Shown: positions 36,013-46,703 of the stretch, piece by piece | Numbering within the stretch: the stretch's first letter is position 1 | Layout of the letters: the number at the start of each line of letters is the position of its first letter | Assembly (NCBI GenBank): GCA_964020975.1 | Contig: CAXHWN010002588.1 | Coordinates: forward strand, 868,001 to 932,000 | DNA length: 64,000 bases | Direction: 5' to 3' | Origin: Hermodice carunculata | Lineage: Eukaryota > Annelida > Polychaeta > Eunicida > Amphinomidae | Position numbers and translations under genes: made by a program | The notes under the pieces: generated by a model | Told to the model about the DNA's origin: nothing | Database searches by the model: none | What the model saw: only the letters and a program-made list of their open reading frames with translations

Positions 36013-37725
36013 TATGAAAACAGACATTTAGATAAAACTTTCCTTCTTTAGAGGACAGAACGTTGTTATCATCGTTCTGTTCATTGTAACTTTATATCTG
36101 TTGTCATAACCTTCTAATCCAGCACCATGGGACACATTTACTATCGTAATGCATCCATTTTATCATAAAAGACCCAACATTTTTTCAGTATATAGCTATA
36201 AAGCCGGAATAATTTGAAAGTTTGGGGTTCCAAAAGAGTGCATGTTTGCCAATAATTACTTCATTGACATTTCATTTTATGTGTCCCAAAAAGTCAAAAC
36301 CGAAAAAAGACACAAAACAAACAAATTTGCTCGAATTTGCTAGATTTTTTCATATTTTTTACATGAAGGAGTCAAACAATGTAACTGGTATAAATCATGC
36401 AGATTTTCTGATTAATTTACTTTGCTTTCAACAATGTTTGGTGTTTCCTGAACATATTTTGGATCCGTTATTCTCCAAAAATCAGTTTTTGAATTTTAGA
36501 CAATAAACACTGGCCAATTCTTCTTATTTGTGGCTATCAAACATGCCTACCCCCAAAATGAAAGATCACAACCATCATTTCTAATGTCAAATTGACTTAT
36601 CTTTAAAGAAAAAAAAAGATTGTGGCTTGTGCTACCGTTGGGAGGGGTACCCAAACAGTTTGGGGCCTTGGCCACTAGCCTAATTTTTGTTTTAACAGAT
36701 GCAAGATTTGATTTCTATTAAAACTAGGTTGTCCAAATAAAAAGGCCCATGTTAATGGCAGCTTCAGGCATGTGGTCTTCTGTCAGGATAGACATAATTT
36801 TTTAAAAACTGGATACAAAGCTTTGATGTAGCAGTGGTACAGCTTAACTCAGTTTCTGAGAGAGCACATTTCTAAGCTTAATCGACAATACCAGATTAAA
36901 TTGCAGCACGCGTATGAAAGCATAGGATATTAGAAGGCGAGTGGGTTTGACCCAAGCTAGAATGTTAATATTTACAGTTCATTTGAACACTTACCTGCTG
37001 ATTTATTACCGTGAATGGTTTGTATGCAAGTCTTCACTGGTTAATGACGGATGTTTTTTCTTTTTATGTTTGGATTGTGACCTAAATGGTGGCCGAGACC
37101 AAGGTTGATTTGAGCCAATGTCCCCTGTCCACAGCTTTTCCTTTTATTTACTTCTGGCACGAATGTAATTCAAACCAAATCAGCTCAAATACACTCCATT
37201 CCTACTTATTCAATTCAAGAATTTCATTTAAGTCAGTTTGAAATTTTTTAAAACCTGAACAAGTGGTCTTTCTACGGTGACTGTAGTCACATGATCTGTG
37301 AAATAATACATATTTCTATGACGCCCTGTATGAAAATGCTGAGTGGTGTTAGCTCTCACGGGATCCACTCAGACAAAAGTGCACAGATGGAACTTCTCAT
37401 CTGTCTTGAAGCAATGTTGCTCATCAAACTGTTTCAAATAAAAAAATTTACACAACACCTGTTGAGATAACATGCTTCAAATCAGCAGTTTGTCCATGCG
37501 CTGATTAGGTAAAATGGGCGGGATCTGAGTCTTGGAAAAGTGTGGACTGGGTAATCAAAGGAGAGTTAAAACAGAGGCAAGAGAACTGAAATACTGCAAA
37601 ATGTCAGTAGAAACTCAGTTGTTTGATGTTATTGTTGGTTTAATAATACTCTCCCTGTGGTGTGCCGCTTGTTCAGTGCGGTCCTACAAAGAGGAAGCCT
37701 TTAAATGAGTCATGGGAGCTCTTAC
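34660..37725. other. unassigned stretch
   Basis: Downstream of the unidentified plus-strand gene. Possible acceptors (34798, 36700) lack convincing frames. Short TA/CA microsatellite at 35957-36012. No gene supported. Confidence 0.5.
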
Positions 37726-37729
37726 AAAG

Positions 37730-38800
37730 ACTACCTTCTGCCTTCTCTCCCTTCAGTTGCCCGCTCTGGCTTCGGTCTCCCTAAAACCCAGAACACCACA
37801 TCTCCCTTCCCCAGCACTCTAGCAGGAAGCCCTTCCTATTAAGTCTACCCCCATTCTACTTCCTGACATTTCCCCCCTTCAGCCCCATAATGCATGCTAA
37901 TCCGTCACTTTCTGCCACATTTCAAACTTGTTCTATGTTCTTACATGCCTCATCTTTTTCAGCCCAACCCTCAAACAGTCTATCTCGGAAGACCTGGTAT
38001 TCTGAACACCATAAAAGCACATGATCCACAGTTTAGTCTACATCTTCCCTGCATATTTTGCACTTCCTATCACTTCCCTCTGTCCACTTTTGCTTCCGCT
38101 TCTCAAGATTACCTACCCCTGGTCCTGAGCTCCCTTGGAACAGTAATCTTGAACCCTTACTTCCATCCCAACACTTCCCTTCACTGGCTTCTTTTATGCT
38201 TGGTAAGCTTCAATGTGCTCTTCGAAAATTCTCTTCAACCTCTCTTTTCCACTCCTCCTCATGCTTTCCTGCCACAGCCAGCATTTGTCTCTCGTTGCGT
38301 CAACCTCATCTGGCCCCTTCAGGTCATACCTTTCTGCTGGCTTGTCTGTCTAGCACCCAATTTGTCCATTCTTCAACTGCCTCAAGATACATCTTCCTGC
38401 ACCACATATCATCTCCTCCAAGTAGCCCCAATAGCTGGACTTTGCCTTTGCTTATCTATCCCGGACATTCAACCAGCCAAGTTCCCCTAATACTGCTTCT
38501 GCTGCCATTAATGGCGAGGCCCTGGTATACTTTTCCTCAACTCTCTCTGTGCCCTTTCCTACCATTCCAGATCTTTCTCACTCATTGCGTCGAACCCATA
38601 CAGCAAGCCTGGGACTGCTACCCTCTCCCAAAGCACCCTTCTTATGTATGCTCTATTGAAATTATTTGTTGCTGTTATTGTAATCATACTTATTGTTGTA
38701 TTGACCTTCTGCCTGATATTATTGACACAATATCGAGACACTCATTCACCTGTAGCTTTCATCCTTGAACACCCAAATATTCATAATCATCTACCTGTCC
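37730..38800 (-). mobile_element. decayed LINE fragment
   Basis: The minus strand contains NFNRAYIRRVLWERVAVPGL and LYGFDAMSEKDLEW, like the W(K)xVALPxLLYGxE segment of LINE RTs, followed by purine-rich sequence with many stops that faintly shows the usual Cys/His end. The long plus-strand frames here are shadows of this antisense pyrimidine-rich DNA. Confidence 0.6.
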
Positions 38801-38929
38801 TACCTTAATGACTACTCCTGCCCCTCTGGAACCTCAAATTTTCCAACCATCCACTTCTCTCCCTGCCTGTGCTTCTGACCCAGAATCACCACCTTACTCC
38901 TTTTGTCCCCAGCCACCAAAGGTGGCATA

Positions 38930-39300
38930 GGGGGACATAGATTAAGTGAGGATAGGGATTCGTCTTTCTGGGAGCATATCTCTAGAGCCCTAAGAGATAG
39001 AATAATGAAATTTATACCAGAGATGCATCATACCAATGGCATGTGCGCCATGTATTGCTTTTGACCTTGACGTATTTTCAAGGTCACCGGGCCCAAGAAC
39101 ATATCATTTTTTGTGCATCCAGACATGCTGTATACATGGTACAGCTTTCTTCTGTCTTCTCATGCTTTGAATGCTTGCTTGTAGTGGCACCCGAACTATG
39201 GTCATGGAAAGAGATGGGGGTCATAGAGTTAGTGAGGATAAAGGGCCGCAAGTCCATTTGTGCGTCTATCCTGGAGCATATCTCTAAACCCCTAAGAAAT
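38930..39300 (+). repeat. dispersed repeat, copy A
   Basis: AAATTTATACCAGAGATGCA and TTTTCAAGGTCAC-GGGCCCAA match 41484-41690. Present twice, in the same orientation. Confidence 0.7.
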
Positions 39301-39304
39301 CCAT

Positions 39305-40860
39305 GATATCTGAATCTTTGCTGAAAACTGAATTTTGCTGAATTATGGCTGAATTTGGCTGTAACACAAAAAAGTTGGCTGAATCTGGTCTGAAAGTTTA
39401 TGGGGGCTTTCTGAATTCTGTCTGAATATGGCTGAATTCAAGCTGGATTACTTCAGCAAAATTCAGATAGGCTGAATATAGTCTAAATCGCTTCAGCAAT
39501 ATTCAAATGTATCTGAATTTTGTCTGAATCAGTTCAGCAATATTCAGAGCTTTCTGAATCTTGTCTGAATCTCTTCAGCAATGTTGAGATCTTTCTGAAT
39601 TTTGTCTGAATCACTTCAGCAACATTCAGATATTTCTGAATTTTGTCTGAATCTCTTCAGCAATATTCAGAGGTACCTGAATTTTGCCTGAATCACTACA
39701 TCAATATACAAATCTTCCTGAATTTTATCTGAATCACTTCAAATCTTTTTGAATTTTGTCTGAATCACTTCAGCAATATTCAGATCTTTGTGAATTTCAT
39801 CTGAATCGCTTCAGCAATATCCAGATCACCTGATATTTGTCTAAATCACTTCAGAAAAAAACAGAAGTTACTGAATTTTAATTGCCTACCATAGTTTGGA
39901 GTAAACAGGAACACTTCTAGGGGTTTTCGTGCTGCACCTCTATATCTTTTTTTTTTTGTGAACAGTGGAAAACTGTGGAGAATTGATGGACAGCTTTTTG
40001 TTTGTAAATTGTAAAATTGAATAAACATGGGGATTGTTTAAAACCGGATGATGAATTTTACAAAGTTATATTCAAATCAGAATATTCTTTTAATACAAAG
40101 TTATATTCAAAACAGAAAGTTCTTTTATTACAAAAGTATATTCAACTCAGAATGTTCTTTTAAAGAATTCCTTTACACAGAAAGCAGGTGTATACCATTA
40201 ACTAAGTTGTATAATTTTATAAAACCATTTTTATAATGACAAATACTAATTTTATGTACCACAAAATCTTGCAATTTTGCAACCATGATATAATTTTCTA
40301 TGAAGCACATAACGGGAACATCTGTCAAGGATTATCTCATGCACTTATATGAAGTCCTGCCCACATAGGTGCTTCACTGGAACTGTCTCGTATGCCTTCT
40401 CCAATCTCCAAAAAATTTAAGAATCAATTTTTTTTAACCTAGAAGCCATAATAGCTTCCACTGTATTCGCTCAGGAATTTTGGGAATTCTGGCTGAAGTT
40501 ATCTGAATTATAGCTGAATGTTACCTGAATACTGGCTGAAGCTTTCTGAATCCAGGCAGAATCATGTCTGAATTCTGGCTGAAGCTGTAGAATTGTGACT
40601 GAAGTTGTCTGAATATTGGCTGAAACTATATGAATACTGCCTGAAACTATCTAAATACTAGCTGAAGCCTACTGAAATCTGGCTGTATCTTCTGAATCCT
40701 AGCTGAAGCACTCTGAATTCTTGTTGAATCTGAAATCTTGCTGAAATGGACTGAATAGTGGCTGAAAAGACTGAATTTCAGACAATATTCAGATAAGGAT
40801 GTTTCAGAATTCAGATTTGATTCAGACTAATTCAGACAGAAATTTTCCATAAGCGAGAAT
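39305..40860 (+). repeat. CTGAATTTTGTCTGAATC-rich degenerate array
   Basis: Units such as CTGAATTTTGTCTGAATC followed by ACTTCAGCAATATTCAGATC repeat about every 55-60 bp from 39305 to 39880, then a looser CTGAATNCTGGCTGAAGC form at 40480-40850. Non-repeat sequence separates the two blocks. Confidence 0.8.
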
Positions 40861-40880
40861 AATTAGAGGTTATTGCCTGG

Positions 40881-40980
40881 CTAAATCAGTATCCTACCCA
40901 GTTCAGTTCCCCGACAGCCTGTAGGGTCGAGGGAGGATAGAGCTCGAGGAGGAACTGTACAGGGTAGGAGACTGATTTAG
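40881..40980. repeat. hairpin with 31-bp imperfect arms
   Basis: CTAAATCAGT at 40881 pairs with ACTGATTTAG ending at 40980. The arms continue through TCCTACCC/GGGTAGGA and CAGTTCC/GGAACTG, with a loop of about 38 bases. It lies just after the CTGAAT-rich array. Confidence 0.75.
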
Positions 40981-41483
40981 ATCTTTGTATCCTAAATGTA
41001 TTGACCATGATTAGACGAAAAGGCAAGTGCAGCTCTTCCTGAGATTATGCAAGATGCTACATCCCAACCTTGCAGCCAAAACGTACAATTTCTAGTTGAT
41101 AATTTTTTGTGAGAAAAACCCACTTCCCCCTTCAGGAAGAAATAAGCCCACACAACTCTCCTGTCAGGTCATGCATCTTGTGCGGCAGGCACCCTTGTAA
41201 CGTGAGTGACATCATGGCGCATAACATCATTAGAGTCACTGTTTGCGCAAATATAGAACGTGAGGGATATACCGACTTTCAATGTTATTTAAATGGGGTG
41301 ATCGTATTTTTCCTAGGGAAGATACTGGCTGTTGCTAGTTTGACATTATAAATGTGTTCCAATTGGACAGTTTCAGTATCCTCCCTTATTTTGGTGTCGG
41401 TATGTCCCCTGAAAGACACTGTATGCTACAGGACTAAAATTGCAGTGTGAGGGCAGTTTTGACACTACATTTAGGATACTGAA

Positions 41484-41690
41484 ATTTATACCAGAGATGC
41501 ATCATACCATGAACATGTGCACTGCTTATTATTTTTGACCTTGACTTATTTTCAAGGTCACAGGGCCCAAGACCATATCCATTTTTGTGTGTCTGGCAGC
41601 ATATCTAGAATCCTTCAAGATAGAATAATGAAATTCATACCACAGATGCATCATACCAAGGGCATGTGCACCATGTACACGGAATATTTT
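41484..41690 (+). repeat. dispersed repeat, copy B
   Basis: Same phrases as 38930-39300, with the unit partly repeated again (ACCACAGATGCATCATACCA at 41639). Confidence 0.7.
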
Positions 41691-42619
41691 GAGTTATATC
41701 AGAATAAGTGAGTATATTTACCTCTTGACCACCATTGCCAAGACCTCTGCGTCTGGGCATGATGCCCAAGAAATCAAGATGAGAAGCTTGCAACTCATGC
41801 TTGATTCAAAACTTGACAGTCCCGTGGGGCTATCTCTCAGTCATGTGGAACTGATGTTGACGTGTGCACATGCGCCCTGTATCATCCTTCCTCTTTTGAA
41901 GAGTGGTCAGTTGACATGAGCTGTAAGAGGAAGCGGGGTTAGTCGGGTGGGCTTCTCTGCTGGCCTGAGTGGTAAGAATACTCATTAATACTGATATTAC
42001 TCCAAATATCCTGTATTAATTATGTAACATTACCTCTCGACCACCATTGCCAATATACAAATGTACTGGCAGTGGGGGAATCGATACAGGTACACTGACC
42101 TCTATACACCAGAGGGACCGGCAGCTCAGGGGAAACCATTAGTTCGTGTGCGGAGGTGATGTCTGAAGGGAAAACCTCAGAGCTATGTGGAGATGAGGCC
42201 ACTGAAAGCAGAATCTGGCTAAACCACACACCCTCCTTACCGACCCGCATTGGACCATACTGAACCCCCTGCTGCTCGCCCTGCCAACTTGACAACTGTA
42301 AGCCTTGTGGGTAGACGTTATCAGTTTCAGCTCCATTGGACCTGGAGATCTAACAGGTCCTAGTCGTGAAACTGGAGGGTGCGGGGGGGGGGGCGGTTAT
42401 GAGGTTCCGGGGGCAGTTATAACTCGCATCAAAAACGGCAACAGGCCAGAAGTTGGGATAACTGTCGTTCTGAGATTAGGTCTACCAGGCACAAATCCCT
42501 ACAAAGCCCACTAAGAAATGCGCTGACCTATAGGCCTACATCTGATGAACCACAAGAGTGCCATAAACTGGAACATGGTGGCAGCTCTGATGGGATCTGG
42601 AAAAGCCTAACAGAGCAGT

Positions 42620-43360
42620 ATCGGAACCTATGCAAAGGAGCCTGTTACACCTGCAAAGGTGTACATGCCCTTCTCAAGCGCTATCATGTCGTGCAAGTAG
42701 TGCTCAACAAAAGTAGTAGATGATTGCCATCGGCAGGCCCGCAGAATGTCAACAACCGCAACGTTCCCCAGGGCGTGCCAGGAAGCATTGAAGGCTCTAA
42801 CCTCATGAGCTCTCGCAGAGACAAGCTGTAAGGCCTCCAGCCTATCCAGTGAAGTCTCATAGGCCTTAAGGATTGGTTGCTTAATCCACGATGAAATCCT
42901 ATTTCTGCAAACTTGCTCCTTCCATGGGTTACTCAATGGTAGAAGGAGGGCAGACCTCCGTCCTCTGAGCCCGTCCCTATGGGAAAGGATCAGCGAAAAG
43001 CGCTCATTGGGCACAAGGCTCTCTCCTCGAGAGGGAGAGCGGCATCCATCACACATAGGGTAAGGCCTTAAAGGCCATGGCCGGATCTCGAGCCACTTGG
43101 TTCTTTACAAGGATACCCAAGTGAGGCCTCAGAGTCACCTGGCAGTGGTCAGGTGACCATTGGAGATGGTCATAAGCTAGAACATGGATCTCGCTGCTCC
43201 TAGCCCCAGATGCTAGTGTTAATACAAAACAAGTTTTCCACGTCCAGTATTTGAGGGAAACCCGCCTGGGGTCCTCAAGGCACTCAAAGGGCCACTTCTT
43301 CAACATGACTAAAACCAGCAGTAGATCCCACAGAGGTAGGACCTTCAATCTCCCTCAGAC
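42620..43360 (-). mobile_element. DIRS-like retroelement fossil, tyrosine recombinase part
   Basis: The minus strand encodes FVLTLASGARSSEIHVLAYD, then VSARAHEVRAFNASWHALGN and VDILRACRWQSSTTFVEHYL, characteristic of the tyrosine recombinases of DIRS-type retroelements. Only the recombinase region is recognisable; no RT, gag or terminal repeats were seen. It is a broken, partial copy with a small number of breaks and looks moderately old. A Crypton-type origin is less likely but not excluded. Confidence 0.72.
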
Positions 43361-44869
43361 TCACTGAACTTTTCACATTCGGACATAAAGCTCTCAACAC
43401 TTCTAAAAACCTCCCCCCCCCCCCAAGGTTTAAAATGCAGGTATGTATTTCTGTTGCAGTGGCTCAAATGATAGGTAATTATAAGATATGTACTGTGGCT
43501 CACTAATGGTCACTACTCTCGTGTGTTTAAGGCAGAAATGTATTATAAGAATGCAATAGGAAGTCTTGTTAATCCATATCAAGTCATGTGTTTAAATGCC
43601 ATAACTTATGGGATGTTTATCAGAACCAGGGAGGTGGATTGAGACATGCATGTCCCAGTCAGAACCAAAACCTTCTACATATAAATATACATGTACTAAT
43701 TTATTTTTTTAAAACATTGTTAGTTATCAAGATGTTTTGACTTATATACACATTTTATATGCAAATATTGTATAATTTATATATCTTTACATTTATATTC
43801 AATTTATATGGCTGTGAGCAACACAATGAAATTATCACGGGATAAATCTTTTATAGAATTTCCACCATCGACAATACTCGTAGTTGGATTACACGTCATT
43901 TCCATAAACCTACTTGGAAAAATTGTTAACGTTATATGGAGAGAATTGGTTTCCAATTCAGCTTTGAAGCCTGTACAGGTAACTAGACTATGGCACAGGA
44001 CAGAGGCATAGTACGTTTTTTTGCCAGGATTACTATTTTTTTAATGCGAAAGGCCCTTATATATGATTTCATGGTGAGAGAATGATGAATTACATTAAAA
44101 TCATTCTGTGCCAATCAGATATAAAGGCGACAGTGTATTTTATTTGAGAGTGACATCATATTTTGTAATTTTTGGTTTGAGGAAGTATATATATCATGTG
44201 TAAATCACAGAAAATTGAGAACAGGGTTAAAAAAAAATAGAAATTAAGCAAAATGAAAATGGGGGGGGGGGGTAATATATTTTCATCATATTCCAATTTA
44301 ATGGAATGTAAAGTTGTTTCCCTTTCATATATAATATCCCTGGACCTTTGGGCAGTTTTGGGGTACATAAAGCAAACATATAGTGCAAAAATATGGAAAC
44401 TTGTGACACATTTTATGTCTAGATCTGGGTAATGCTCTCAGCGTTTGTTGCTAAAATTTGGTAATTAATATGAATTTTTGCATATTTTAACAACTGCAAC
44501 CAGACTTTTTATCATTTGCTCACTTCACTCAATGCATTCTGCATACTAAAGGCCAGATTTTGGTTCTCTCAGTTAAATTTTGTAGAACCTATGAGCTAAA
44601 GCTCCACTTCTGAAAAATTCTCCAAACTTAATTGCCAATTTTTGCATTTGTGGCAATATTAAAATTAGTCCTGTTACCAAAATAGGCAACCACAATCATC
44701 ATTTTGTGATGTAAAATATGTTAGTCTTCCATAAAGAAACAGGTTGTGCCTTGTTCTATGGGGATGGGGGGTGGGGGTGTATCTCCTTTACTAAGCCTCT
44801 TTTGGGGGTGTTTGCCGCCATACTACACACATGATTGTGGGCTTCAGTGGCTACACAAACGTGCACAAA
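43361..44869. other. unassigned stretch
   Basis: AT-rich with C and G runs (43413, 44263). No feature recognised. Confidence 0.5.
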
Positions 44870-46365
44870 ATGTCAAAACACACTCTCGTTGTCTGACTGG
44901 GATTCAACTTTGACCCTTTCACAAGGAACATATCCACGAAGCTGCAGCTTAATCTGAGTGAAGGTTCTGGAGAAGAAGTCGAAAATAGAGAAAACACACA
45001 AAAAAGCATAAAAATGAAAAAAAAAAGAAAACAGAAAAAAATTGCAGCCCGACCTGGTAAACAATTTAAGAACTACGAGTCCCTGGGAGTGCAATATCAA
45101 AGAGCAATTGGGTGAGCTGTTTCGGAGAAGATTTTTGAAAAATTTGCCCCAAATGAGAACAAAAATATCATAAAAAGTCCAAAAATCGCTGGGGTGTGAC
45201 CATTTGAACAAACTTGGTAGAGACCCACCCAAAGCACATTGCCACCAAGTTGGAAGTCTATCTGGCAGGCGGCTTTGGAGCATAAGTCGAAAATATGAAT
45301 TAGCATTTAAATGTCCACTGACTTGCAAGTGATCGAATGGAAAGGTGCATTTACCGATAAGTACCCGAATAGAACAAAATCATGAAAAAACAGGAATCCA
45401 CAGCAGTGTAAAATGCTGAACAACTTTGTTTAATGTTTTCACTAGGAGCATATCCACCAAGTTTCAGCTTACATAAAAATTGTTTGAAGGTTTTTTTAAG
45501 ATTTACCCCAAAAAAGAGCACAAAAATTCATCAAAAAATCCAAAAATCAATGGAGCATGACCATTTGAATAAACTTGGTAGAGACCCTCAAGGTACTTTG
45601 CCACCAAGTTTGAAATGAATCTGGCTGATGGTTTTGGAGAAGTTGAAAAAGATAACTGTGAACAGACAGACCAACCAGCCTGAATAGCAATTCAGCTGAG
45701 CTTAACAAAACTACAAAATTGCAAAAAAATTGCAGCACCACCTGGTGAACAATTAACAATTAGGGGTGCCTAGGAGTGTCCCAGTGTGATTTCGAAGCAA
45801 TTGGATGAGATGTTTCAGAGATTTTTTTTTCAGATTGGGACAAAAAAGGAACAAAAAATTCATAAAAAATACAAAAATCATTGGAGCGTGACCAGTTGAA
45901 CAAACTTGGTGGAGACCGAGCAGAGGAACATTGCCACCAAGTTTACATTGAATCTGGATGATGGTTTCAGAGAAGAAGTCAAAAATAGCAAAAGCACACA
46001 AAAGTTCATAAAAAATATATACAAATCACAGTGCCACCTTTTGAACAAATTAAGGTCTATGGGCCCCCATAAGTGTCGCTATGCAATTTTGAAGCAATTG
46101 GCCTAGCTGTTTTGGAGAAGATATTTTAAGATTTGACCAAAAAATGAGCAAAAAATGAGTGACAAAAAAAATCATAAAAAATCCAAAAAATAATGGAGCT
46201 GAGCCATTTGAAAAACCTCGGTAGATACCCACCCAAACTATATTTCCACCAAATTTGACATCAATCTGCCCAGTGGTTTTGGAAAGGAAGTCAAAAATGT
46301 GAATTGTTGCTGACAGACGAAGGACAAGATAAGTTCAGCTACTGACAATTCAGCTGCGCTAAAAA
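44870..46365 (+). repeat. dispersed repeat family, four copies in tandem
   Basis: The landmark CAAAAATC-NN-TGGAGC recurs at about 45178, 45540, 45870 and 46180 (310-360 bp apart), each with GACCATTTGAA and CCACCAAGTTTGAA. Short open frames here are non-coding. Confidence 0.8.
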
Positions 46366-46624
46366 AAGTCACCGGCATGAAGTATATTACTGACATAATG
46401 TTTGAAGTATCAGAAAGTAAGTATCTTTCCTTGAGTTTATTATATCACATATCTGAGACCATCATGCACTTTATGTGGTAAAACCGTGAAAATTTATACA
46501 AATACAATGTCATCATAGCTTGAAAATAAAAATTTTGTCCAAAATATTTCATTTAAAAATAAGTTCTCAAGAAAAAACACAAATATATTGCAAATACACA
46601 TAAAGAACAGAAAGGAATATATGA

Positions 46625-46646
46625 TTTATTAGGAATTGCATTTATT
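46625..46646 (-). terminator. candidate WDR74 polyadenylation signals
   Basis: On the minus strand, AATAAA occurs at 46646-46641 and again at 46630-46625, 26 and 42 bases after the WDR74 stop. This would give a very short 3' UTR. AT-rich DNA makes chance hexamers common, so their use is inferred from position only. Confidence 0.45.
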
Positions 46647-46671
46647 AACCCGCTAATATTTTTCCGTATGA

Positions 46672-46703
46672 TCATGACTCCTTTTTTCTCTTCTTCTTTT
46701 GTT
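46672..46703 (-). CDS. WDR74: WDR74 terminal coding exon (KKKRKK tail)
   Basis: A strong acceptor (GTTTCTATTTTCAG) precedes 32 coding bases that complete a split lysine codon and then read QKKKRKKES and a TGA stop at 46674-46672. Vertebrate WDR74 ends in a similar RRRKKKRP-type nucleolar signal, so this tiny exon is well supported despite its size. Two AATAAA hexamers follow on the minus strand within 50 bases. Confidence 0.87.

Noticed and set aside
37894-38768. Two overlapping long plus-strand frames (198 and 236 codons)
   Set aside because: They lie antisense to a decayed LINE whose purine-rich coding strand makes the opposite strand pyrimidine-rich and stop-poor. Residue content (Ser, Leu, Pro, Cys) fits a shadow, not a gene.
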